Origin: Flavobacteriaceae bacterium
Lineage (GTDB): Bacteria > Bacteroidota > Bacteroidia > Flavobacteriales > Flavobacteriaceae
Reading direction: 5' to 3'
DNA length: 64,000 nucleotides
Assembly (NCBI GenBank): GCA_031277535.1
Contig: JAITMD010000017.1
Location: 1-64,000 of the forward strand
Shown here piece after piece: positions 58,005 to 64,000 of this stretch. Position numbers and translations under genes: made by a program. Each line of letters begins with the position of its first letter. Position 1 is the stretch's first letter. Under the pieces are notes generated by a model. That model was not told the DNA's origin. It made no database searches and saw nothing but the letters and a program-made list of their open reading frames with translations.

Positions 58005-58862
58005 TTAGTTTGGTTCATCTATTTCTTCTCCATTTTTATTAACTTTTTTAATAGTTAACTTATATCTTCCTGTTGAATGATCTTTTTCAAAGTGTGCTTT
58101 AGCAAGTATCGTAGAAAATAGTTGTACTGGAGCTGCATCATCAAGATAATATTTGTTTTCAAAATAATCTGGACCAAACAATATGTTGTTTGGTGGAGTA
58201 AGTGGATTCCCTGGCGTTATAGGTGAACTTTGTGGAGGTAATATTTGATAATTAAATTCGTGATGTAGTCCAGTATAAAAATCTCTTAATACAATTTTAT
58301 TAATGTTAGAAGGAGAATATTTTTTAGGATTATATGGTAGTGTACGATCATTATCAATAGAAAGAATGACTTTTTCACCTGTGCTATCTGAAGTTAATTC
58401 AATGAAAAAGTTTTTGAAATACCAGCTTGCTTCTGTGTCAGCAGGATACTTGTTATTATAAGGTATATCATTAGCATTTAAATATGGCGTTAATATAGCT
58501 TGTAATTCATAACATTCACTAAATATAAGATCCTGCGTAAAATTTGGTGGGGTACTACCTCCTGCTGGTATACTATTAAAATTAGCAAAAGGATCAATAT
58601 CTATTAACATTTCTGAGTATTGATGATCGTAATAACTAAATACATCATCAAAATTTTGTGACTTAGAAAATTTTGGTAAAAAAATAAGATTAGCAGTAAA
58701 TTTTTCACCTGTATTGTTTGTAATAATGTGTTTTGCGAATTTATAAATCTCCACAACAGCTTGTTCTTTGTAATTTGAATTACTTTCTTTAATTGAGTTA
58801 TTGTCTTCTTTTGAGCAAGAAACAATAGAAATAGCAAAAGCTAATAATAGAATTTTCTTCAT
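58005..58862 (-). CDS. Prophage lipoprotein, 'LPKF' family, member 4
   Basis: 285 residues. Lipobox IVSC near residue 16, then an acidic/asparagine-rich stretch. It contains ITNNTGEKFTANLIFLPKF, the same motif as members 1-3, then a beta-rich body and a lysine-rich end (KLTIKKVNKNGEEIDEPN). Its C-terminus does not match the PGYII end of members 2 and 3. It has its own terminator and converges with the TIR/NDT-like gene. Function unknown; surface display is inferred. Confidence 0.75.
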   Translation of the reverse strand: MKKILLLAFAISIVSCSKEDNNSIKESNSNYKEQAVVEIYKFAKHIITNNTGEKFTANLIFLPKFSKSQNFDDVFSYYDHQYSEMLIDIDPFANFNSIPAGGSTPPNFTQDLIFSECYELQAILTPYLNANDIPYNNKYPADTEASWYFKNFFIELTSDSTGEKVILSIDNDRTLPYNPKKYSPSNINKIVLRDFYTGLHHEFNYQILPPQSSPITPGNPLTPPNNILFGPDYFENKYYLDDAAPVQLFSTILAKAHFEKDHSTGRYKLTIKKVNKNGEEIDEPN

Positions 58863-58977
58863 AATTAATAAATTTATTAAATTGGTTGTTTTAAAATTAA
58901 GATAATTTTAATTAAAAACAATACTTTGTAAGTAAAAATGTGTTACAAAATTTTACTTCTGTAACACACTATTTAGT

Positions 58978-60042
58978 TTAAGATTTCAGTTCCTTATTAT
59001 AATAAACAAGATAATAGTACATCTGTCTTTCTTCATCCCAACCTTTTTCAATATACTTATCAGCACTTTCTGGATTAACAAAATCCAATTTGATAGTGAT
59101 ATTCGTATCTAAGTTGATTACGTTTTTAATCTTTTTACGCGCATCTGAAACAGCTCCATTTGCAATAGGGAAGGAGGTAAGATCTTCAATGCTATACTTT
59201 TCGCCTTTATCTACTTTGTAGTTTTTGAATTCAGAGATTAAGTCTGGATTGTCGATTACTTCGTTTAAGAAATTTGTTTCTTCAAAATCGTCATTACTTG
59301 CAAAGTAGTTTACTGAGCGATTCATAAACATAACCTCTTCTTTTTTATCTTCTGCGGGTAGTACTACTTCCTTAGCGAAGTCTTGACAGAATTTAAGGTA
59401 CTTTTTAGTGTAATATGTTTCGTCTTGGAATATGTCTACAGATAAGAAGTGTTCAAGCCAATAACGAGCATCGTATTTGTTGCTATCTACTGTTAGTATT
59501 TTGTAGCCTTCTTCTTTGTGGTAGTTGAAGATAAGTACTCCTTTGTCTAACTTGTCAAGTGATATTCCTTGTTTAAGATTCATTTCTAAGCGAGACTCTT
59601 TTTCGTTTATCTCCAGGTAATCCGATTTGATTTCACTTTTGAATATTCCAATTGCGTCTACTACATTATTGTCAATTGAAAGGTTTGTTAAGTAAGCGAC
59701 ATATACTTCTCCATTTTTGATATGAGGGTGGTTACTTTGGTCGAATAGGTGTTGCGTTATTCTCTTTGAAACTTCTTGTACTTTTTCAGGAGAAGGGCAA
59801 GTGAATACCTCGCTTACATAGTTGTACATCTCATTAAATTCTAAATCTACATCGTGTGCAAATTGATAGTAGTTTTCTTCTTTCTCTCTAAATGGTTTAA
59901 AGAAGAATTCTTTTACAAGTGGTGCAATTTCATCTGTAAGATTGTAAGGTTCTTCTGATAAAAAGACTGCTTCATTTCTGCTTTTGTTTCCAACTTTGTG
60001 GATAGCTAATGTTTCGATTTGTGTGTTGAATAAGTTAATCAT
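58978..60042 (-). CDS. NdpA-like 37-kDa nucleoid-associated protein
   Basis: 354 residues. The N-terminus NTQIETLAIHKVGNKSRNEAVFLSEEP, the middle FAHDVDLEFNEMYNYVSEVF and THPHIKNGEVYVAYL-type block, and VDAIGIFKSEIK match the NdpA/YejK family that is common in Bacteroidota. NdpA in E. coli is a nucleoid-associated protein. Many phages and plasmids carry one, presumably to shape DNA for replication or to alter host transcription. Its leader contains the AACCCCTTTAAAA box also found in the left arm, which places it in the phage rather than the host. The family is strong. Confidence 0.85.
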   Translation of the reverse strand: MINLFNTQIETLAIHKVGNKSRNEAVFLSEEPYNLTDEIAPLVKEFFFKPFREKEENYYQFAHDVDLEFNEMYNYVSEVFTCPSPEKVQEVSKRITQHLFDQSNHPHIKNGEVYVAYLTNLSIDNNVVDAIGIFKSEIKSDYLEINEKESRLEMNLKQGISLDKLDKGVLIFNYHKEEGYKILTVDSNKYDARYWLEHFLSVDIFQDETYYTKKYLKFCQDFAKEVVLPAEDKKEEVMFMNRSVNYFASNDDFEETNFLNEVIDNPDLISEFKNYKVDKGEKYSIEDLTSFPIANGAVSDARKKIKNVINLDTNITIKLDFVNPESADKYIEKGWDEERQMYYYLVYYNKELKS

Positions 60043-60052
60043 TCGTTTTTAT

Positions 60053-60066
60053 TTTTAAAGGGGTTA
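60053..60066 (-). promoter_or_regulatory. AACCCCTTTAAAAA box, right-arm copy
   Basis: On the minus strand AACCCCTTTAAAAA precedes the NdpA-like ATG by ten bases. It is the fourth box copy, but without the ACTACCAC-loop hairpin; the hairpin seen nearby (CTCTAGAC/GTCTAGAG) is inside the upstream gene and has another loop. Confidence 0.6.
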
Positions 60067-60070
60067 TTAA

Positions 60071-60328
60071 TTACTCTCTAGACCATCTGTTTTTGTCTAG
60101 AGTTATTTGTTCTTGTTCTTTTATTCTCTCTACAATTGTATAAGCTACTGCCTTTCCACTTGTTGCCTTTCCTTTGTCATAGTTTTGTACATAAAATTCT
60201 AATGCCCAAAAAATTACATCTTCTACCATTACTAGGTGCCCTTGCTCTTCTAATTCTTCTAAAAGAATATCTTTTGCAACTGTTTCTGAAACAGACTCTT
60301 TAAAGTCTTCTAGTTTGTTTTTTGCCAT
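60071..60328 (-). CDS. Small phage protein, unknown
   Basis: 85 residues, helical and acidic (DILLEELEEQGHLVMVEDVIFWALEFYVQNYDKGKATSGKAVAYTIVERIKEQ). No signal peptide or metal motif. It lies just before the NdpA-like gene on the same strand (28-base gap), so co-transcription is likely. No family recognised. Confidence 0.6.
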   Translation of the reverse strand: MAKNKLEDFKESVSETVAKDILLEELEEQGHLVMVEDVIFWALEFYVQNYDKGKATSGKAVAYTIVERIKEQEQITLDKNRWSRE

Positions 60329-60347
60329 GTTTATTTGTCTTTATAAA

Positions 60348-60518
60348 TTATCTTCTATGTTTTAACCCTTTGTGTCTGTTCTTGCACATTGGTAATGCGC
60401 AACGGTACTCTTTGTAATTTGGCATAAAAAATATGACTCCATATTTTATATCCATTCTCCATCCTAAACACATAAACCATCGTTTAGAGTGCTTGATTCC
60501 TTTGTACTTTTTACTCAT
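60348..60518 (-). CDS. Small basic phage protein, 56 residues
   Basis: The frame starts at 60518, two bases after the oxygenase-like gene's stop, and ends 19 bases before the next gene's start. It is very basic (KKYKGIKHSKRWFMCLGWRM ... RHKGLKHRR) with the cysteines CALPMC near the end. The pattern and position between two genes of the same operon support it as coding. It could bind nucleic acid or ribosomes; no family is known. Confidence 0.55.
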   Translation of the reverse strand: MSKKYKGIKHSKRWFMCLGWRMDIKYGVIFFMPNYKEYRCALPMCKNRHKGLKHRR

Positions 60519-60520
60519 AA

Positions 60521-61072
60521 CTACTTGTCTTTATAAAAAACTACTAACACTATTCTTTCTCCTGATACTATTCGAGCAGGATACTTACTATGAAATAGAT
60601 TAGAACTGTAGGTTAATAATTTGTTTGGTTCGCTGTAGAATACTTTTTGAATACTCCACTTTTTCCAATCATTCGCATCTTCTGTGATTAATCGGTTAAA
60701 TTCTTCGTCAGTCACATCTTTTGGAAGTTCCTCTCCGTAGATATGATGGTTCCAAAATGCTGTTCCGTTTTCGCTTACAGTTCCTTTTTGATTTAAGTAT
60801 AACACCTTAGCAAGTGATGTTTTTTCGCCTTGTATTATGTTATCAGAATGAATACGAAGGTCTGTGTCAAAATCAGGAGTAGCACGTCTAATAAAGGTTA
60901 CTATTAGGTCGTGTTTTTCTTCTTGCAAGTAGGAGAGAACATCATCAGGTACTTTTAAGAATTCGAATTCTTTCTCGCCTAAATTGATTCTTTCAAACTC
61001 TGATTTTTGACAATAGTTTTGCAGTTCCTCAAATACCTTCTGAGGAAGAAAATTGTTTTCGGTCTGTATCAT
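60521..61072 (-). CDS. 2OG-Fe(II) oxygenase-like protein 1
   Basis: 183 residues. The HxD part of the iron-binding site is RIHSDN, in the expected place after a beta-rich start; the distal H-x(n)-R is seen in SNLFHSKYPARIVSGERIVLVVFY. Double-stranded beta-helix oxygenases use iron and 2-oxoglutarate to hydroxylate protein, nucleic acid or small molecules. Here no substrate can be named. A second oxygenase-like gene lies less than 1 kb away. Family fit is good by motif and spacing. Confidence 0.78.
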   Translation of the reverse strand: MIQTENNFLPQKVFEELQNYCQKSEFERINLGEKEFEFLKVPDDVLSYLQEEKHDLIVTFIRRATPDFDTDLRIHSDNIIQGEKTSLAKVLYLNQKGTVSENGTAFWNHHIYGEELPKDVTDEEFNRLITEDANDWKKWSIQKVFYSEPNKLLTYSSNLFHSKYPARIVSGERIVLVVFYKDK

Positions 61073-61081
61073 GTGAAATGT

Positions 61082-61174
61082 TTAAAGAAAAAATAAATTT
61101 AATATAACAATAGCTGTTGCAGTCGCTATTAATACGGCAGTTTCAAAGTTTTGCCACTTGTTTTTGTTTTGCAT
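61082..61174 (-). CDS. 30-residue membrane peptide
   Basis: A short frame with a polar start (QNKNKWQNFETAV) and a hydrophobic span (LIATATAIVILNLFFL). It lies just upstream of the oxygenase-like gene on the same strand. Like the 33-residue peptide of the left arm it could be a phage membrane effector. Support is only from the sequence pattern. Confidence 0.4.
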   Translation of the reverse strand: MQNKNKWQNFETAVLIATATAIVILNLFFL

Positions 61175-61256
61175 TTTTAGTTATTTTATACTAATATTTT
61201 GTTTATTAATTGTTAATTTTATACTTTAGTCAAAACCAATTTTAAAATTTTATATT

Positions 61257-61571
61257 ATGAAAAACTTATTTTTGCTATTCGCATTAGTATTTTCGATGGG
61301 AGCGTTTGCTCAGAAACCAATTAAATATGAGCCAATACCTGAGCCATGTTTATATGTTTTTGATTTTGTGCCAAAATGTAATAAACTTACTTACCTGTTA
61401 TGGGGTACTTATGAATTAAGTGTTTGTGGAGATTTTAGATTACAACCAGGATATGATACAATGAATGATCAATTAATGGATTATTTATGTCAAAATGGAG
61501 TTTTGCCTGGAAATGTATCTATTGTTAAATTCACACCTTTTCCAGATATTGTAATTGGAGGAAAAAAATAA
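61257..61571 (+). CDS. Small secreted protein in opposite orientation (moron)
   Basis: 104 residues. A signal peptide (KNLFLLFALVFSMGAFAQK) with a typical Bacteroidota AFAQ end precedes an 85-residue mature part with three cysteines after a proline/tyrosine-rich start. No domain is recognised. It is transcribed opposite to its neighbours and ends on its own terminator, the layout of lysogenic cargo. It has an AT-rich upstream region suitable for a promoter. Confidence 0.65.
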   Translation: MKNLFLLFALVFSMGAFAQKPIKYEPIPEPCLYVFDFVPKCNKLTYLLWGTYELSVCGDFRLQPGYDTMNDQLMDYLCQNGVLPGNVSIVKFTPFPDIVIGGKK

Positions 61572-61577
61572 ATATTT

Positions 61578-61605
61578 AAAAGCTATCTTAACGGATAGCT
61601 TTTTT
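61578..61605 (+). terminator. Intrinsic terminator after the secreted-protein gene
   Basis: AAAAGCTATC pairs with GATAGCTTTT around TTAACG, followed by more T. A-runs on the opposite side also allow termination of the minus-strand neighbour, which stops at 61624. Confidence 0.85.
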
Positions 61606-61623
61606 ATTTACTATCCATTACCA

Positions 61624-61980
61624 TTACAGATTATTTTCTCTTTCTAATTGCTCAATAATAGCTTGTATTTTTAAAGGATTATCAACTCTTAGTATTTTGA
61701 TAAAGCGATGTACTAAATCATCTGATATGATATTTTCTCCATGAAGTTTTACGCCTAAATTTTCAAGAGCATTTAGCAAATCTGATTCATTAGCATCTTC
61801 TAAGTGTTCTAAACCACAACATTCATAAGCGTCATCTTTTTCAATTAAATAGAACTCCCAAAAAACATAATCTTTGATTTCCTCATTTGTGACAATTTCT
61901 AACACTTCATCTGCATACTCATCAAAGTACTTCTTACTTCCTTTGAGTGCATTTCTAAATATTCTTTCTTGTATTGTCAT
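61624..61980 (-). CDS. Phage protein, unknown
   Basis: 118 residues, acidic and helical (RNALKGSKKYFDEYADEVLEIVTNEEIKDYVFWEFYLIEKDDAYECCGLEHL). The ATGA overlap with the gene at 61977-62624 gives translational coupling with it. No family recognised. Right-arm early-type genes of this kind often encode replication or takeover functions; nothing here shows which. Confidence 0.6.
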   Translation of the reverse strand: MTIQERIFRNALKGSKKYFDEYADEVLEIVTNEEIKDYVFWEFYLIEKDDAYECCGLEHLEDANESDLLNALENLGVKLHGENIISDDLVHRFIKILRVDNPLKIQAIIEQLERENNL

Positions 61981-62624
61981 GGCTTTATTTTTTGAGGGAT
62001 ATTTCTTGTTTGACTTCTTTCTCTATACTCCCAATCGTGAGTTATAATGTCGTTTCTTGCGTTTCCTTTTAAGTCGTATTTATCTTTTGAATAAGAGACT
62101 TTTGCAAAACAACGCAAGCCGTTAAATTCCTCTATCGTGTTTGTTTCGTGGATATTGAATTGATTCAAACGAAGAATAGTATTTGTTGGATAAACAACTC
62201 TTTCACATTTACTTTTTTGCTGTTCGAAATACTCAATTGATTTGTTATCATCCATTGGTACATTTGGAAATTCGCCACTGTAAAAGATAGTTGGCATTTC
62301 ATTTGACCAGATGTAGTTTATGTCATTTGTCATAAAACCATCTGAATGAATACCTGGGCGATTTAAATTATTTGCTGTGGTTGTGTAGATTTGTTTTACA
62401 GTTAAGTAAACATAGTTTTCTTTAAACTCTTTTACTCCTCGCAAATTGATAAAGTCATTATTTACAACTGTTAGAAGTTCAGTTATAAAGTCGTTGTCTA
62501 ATCTACTTGGTATTGAAAAGTAAAAGGAGTCCTTGTCTTTGATTGGTAGATACTGATAAAACATCATTTCGTCAATTCCATTCTCAATAGTTCCAACTTC
62601 GTGGGGTAGTGTTCCGTATTTCAT
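61977..62624 (-). CDS. 2OG-Fe(II) oxygenase-like protein 2
   Basis: 215 residues. Near residue 93, RPGIHSDGFM gives H-x-D, and residues about 157-175, FNIHETNTIEEFNGLRCFAKVSY, give the distal H and the Arg-containing strand. The pattern, with a beta-rich core, matches 2OG-Fe(II) dioxygenases. It is less similar to family standards than the protein at 60521. Substrate unknown. It overlaps the next gene by four bases. Confidence 0.7.
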   Translation of the reverse strand: MKYGTLPHEVGTIENGIDEMMFYQYLPIKDKDSFYFSIPSRLDNDFITELLTVVNNDFINLRGVKEFKENYVYLTVKQIYTTTANNLNRPGIHSDGFMTNDINYIWSNEMPTIFYSGEFPNVPMDDNKSIEYFEQQKSKCERVVYPTNTILRLNQFNIHETNTIEEFNGLRCFAKVSYSKDKYDLKGNARNDIITHDWEYRERSQTRNIPQKIKP

Positions 62625-62626
62625 AG

Positions 62627-63265
62627 CTAAACCCCTTTAATGTCATAAATTGAAACTTGATTTTTCTGAGCGACCTTTTCTTTCTCTTTATCCTCGTTAT
62701 GCTTAATAACTTTTTTAGCAATCCCACACATAGACTTCTCGTCTATTTTGTAGGCTTGTAGAATAGCTGTAACGTTAAGTAAGTCAACAAAAGGAATACT
62801 TGCTACTTCGTGAATGAATTTATCAAAGTAACCTTGCACGTCAAAAACATCGTCTTCATGAGTTTTTACAAAGTGTTCAAAGTCTGGATTAAGTCCTTTG
62901 ATACTTTCAGCAGCAAGTTTTAAATGCTTGTGTGCGTTCTTGGTTACTTGGCTTTTGTTTGGTAGAAATTCAATAGTTTCTTTCAGATACATACTTACGC
63001 ACTCAGCCATGATTGTAAGTTTGGTCATGGCATTTGCTTTAGCGAAAATGTACTCGCTTTCTTTTATGATAATTACGCGAGAGTTAGCCAATTTGTAGTA
63101 GTTGATTATTCGCAGTGCTTCCTGATTTTTGTTTGCATAGGTAGCTCCTGCAAGATCACTTGTAAAGTATTGGTGTTTTCCGTTGTAGTATTTTGTATTA
63201 GCTCCTTCTCCTGTAGCAATTATGAAAAGGTTTGGCTCGTTATTTTGGTTGTTCATTTTAGACAA
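62627..63265 (-). CDS. Phage protein, unknown
   Basis: 212 residues. N-terminal strands (EPNLFIIATGEGANTKYYNG) are followed by a long helical part (LTIMAECVSMYLKETIEFLPNKSQVTKNAHKHLKLAAESIKG). The end contains SIYDIKGV. No motif identifies function. It ends two bases before the second oxygenase gene, so the operon 63.3 to 61.6 kb is tightly packed. Confidence 0.6.
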   Translation of the reverse strand: MSKMNNQNNEPNLFIIATGEGANTKYYNGKHQYFTSDLAGATYANKNQEALRIINYYKLANSRVIIIKESEYIFAKANAMTKLTIMAECVSMYLKETIEFLPNKSQVTKNAHKHLKLAAESIKGLNPDFEHFVKTHEDDVFDVQGYFDKFIHEVASIPFVDLLNVTAILQAYKIDEKSMCGIAKKVIKHNEDKEKEKVAQKNQVSIYDIKGV

Positions 63266-63321
63266 TAGTTGAACTGTTCGATAAATTCGAATAGTTGGTT
63301 TTACAATAAGTTTTTGTTGAT

Positions 63322-63993
63322 TTATCTAAGCCAATCGTCAATTGGTTTACCTTCGTTTATTCTCCTTTGAAAGACTCCTTCAAGAATAATTTGCTCAAGT
63401 TTGAGCTGTATTTTTTCGTGCTTTCCAAGCTCTACCTCTCCAAGAATTTGCTGCAATAAAGATTTGCTTTGTGTTCTTTCAGGATTTGAAATCTCGTTTT
63501 GAATTTCTTTCTCAACTAATTCCTTAGCAAGCTGTTTTTTTTCAGAATACCATTCGTTAAGTTTAAGCGACGATTTTTCGTTTGGATAAGGAATAATACC
63601 ACGAAAGACTAATTCTTGAAATACGTGGCTAAAAGGTGGTAAAATTGAGTCATTAGATTTGTATTCTTCAAACAACCTTTTGATTCCGTCGTCTAAAATC
63701 TTCTTTTTTTGACTTTCTGAAACTTCTGGGAGTTGATTTTGAGTTGGCAAAACTGTTTCTTTCGAAATGTTGTGTTTTTGCTTTAGCTCAAGTTTCCAAG
63801 CTTCGTACTTTTTTAGAATTTCAGCTGCATAACCTGTGTCGAAAAGTTGATAATGTTTTGTAACTGTTTCGTAAAGCCGCATTCGCTCAAGTTCAAAAGC
63901 TTTGAAAATTTCTTCAGGAGTGAGATGAGAATAAACCAACATAAACATTCTTAAGATTTCTTCCATCATTAGCGAGTCTGTTTTTTCTTTCAT
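63322..63993 (-). CDS. Phage protein, unknown, complete at the window edge
   Basis: 223 residues; the ATG at 63993 is seven bases from the window end, so a longer N-terminus starting outside cannot be excluded. The protein is long-helical and charged (MMEEILRMFMLVYSHLTPEEIFKAFELERMRLYETVTKHYQL ... ILDDGIKRLFEEYK). No signal peptide or zinc motif. Similar helical proteins occur in early regions of Bacteroidota phages and plasmids; the function is unknown. Confidence 0.6.
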   Translation of the reverse strand: MKEKTDSLMMEEILRMFMLVYSHLTPEEIFKAFELERMRLYETVTKHYQLFDTGYAAEILKKYEAWKLELKQKHNISKETVLPTQNQLPEVSESQKKKILDDGIKRLFEEYKSNDSILPPFSHVFQELVFRGIIPYPNEKSSLKLNEWYSEKKQLAKELVEKEIQNEISNPERTQSKSLLQQILGEVELGKHEKIQLKLEQIILEGVFQRRINEGKPIDDWLR

Positions 63994-64000
63994 TCCACTC

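Noticed and set aside
60075..60105. Hairpin CTCTAGAC/GTCTAGAG as a fourth ACTACCAC-type leader
   Set aside because: Its loop lacks ACTACCAC and the hairpin lies inside the coding end of the 60071-60328 gene; only the AACCCCTTTAAAA box is shared.
62628..62640. TAAACCCCTTTA near the second oxygenase gene as another box
   Set aside because: It is in the opposite orientation relative to transcription and forms the last codons (DIKGV stop) of the preceding gene, so chance is likely.
10450..64000. Integrase, replication polymerase, CRISPR array or insertion sequence
   Set aside because: Looked for in the recognisable proteins and repeats, but none was found; integrase and replication genes may lie beyond the right edge.

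Overview
The window is AT-rich DNA (about one third G+C by eye) from a Bacteroidota genome, most likely a Flavobacteriaceae member such as Myroides or Flavobacterium. The signs are two secreted metalloproteases ending in type IX secretion (T9SS) sorting domains, TAnnTTTG-type promoter -7 boxes, the lack of Shine-Dalgarno sites, and PcfJ/PcfK-like genes. The species is inference. Everything from about 10.5 kb to the right edge looks like one integrated, tailed, podovirus-type phage of at least 53 kb. Neither a right end nor an integrase is in the window.

Host part (1-10.4 kb): an array of at least four near-identical tRNA-Val(TAC) genes with a terminator, a PEBP/YbhB protein, an AraC-type regulator, YifB/ComM ATPase, a membrane protein, a YpfJ-type zinc peptidase, and two tandem paralogous reprolysin-like (M12) proteases with T9SS tails.

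Prophage left arm (10.5-13.3 kb, minus strand): an XRE regulator, PcfJ-like and PcfK-like proteins, a 33-residue membrane peptide and a J-domain-like protein. Three leaders here carry a hairpin with the same ACTACCAC loop but different stems, followed by an AAACCCCTTTAAAA box. The box recurs before the NdpA-like gene at 60 kb, tying both minus-strand arms to one element. A gene-poor control region (13.3-14.45 kb) separates them from the plus-strand genes.

Plus-strand accessory block (14.4-19.6 kb): tRNA-Trp, tRNA-CAT, an odd class II tRNA-like element and a very structured non-coding stretch ending in a 15-bp stem plus U-run (candidate ROOL/GOLLD-like large RNA), then a compact operon with a RuvC-like resolvase, a Tad2-like (DUF2829) Thoeris-signal sponge, an Acb2-like anti-CBASS sponge and a GroES-like co-chaperonin.

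Late region (22.3-56.8 kb): tail fibres, holin, GH108 endolysin and unimolecular spanin; then large terminase, portal, scaffold candidate, major capsid, connectors, a 1443-residue stabilisation protein, internal proteins and a 2469-residue polyvalent ejection protein. The order resembles crAss-like and related Bacteroidota podoviruses. Each late operon starts after a TAtcTTTG/TAtaTTTG box with nearby ATAAGTTTTAT-like motifs. The divergent winged-helix gene at 21.6-22.2 kb, with a perfect GTTTTATATAAAAC palindrome at its start, is the best candidate regulator.

Cargo: four members of one lipoprotein family (19.7, 20.7, 29.8 and 58.0 kb) with their own terminators, and a nucleoside-deoxyribosyltransferase/TIR-like protein (57.1 kb), sit between phage modules like morons. 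The right arm (59-64 kb, minus strand) carries an NdpA-like nucleoid protein, two 2OG-Fe(II) oxygenase-like proteins and several unknown genes. The prophage thus appears to combine blockers of cyclic-nucleotide immunity with cargo that could exclude rival phages.
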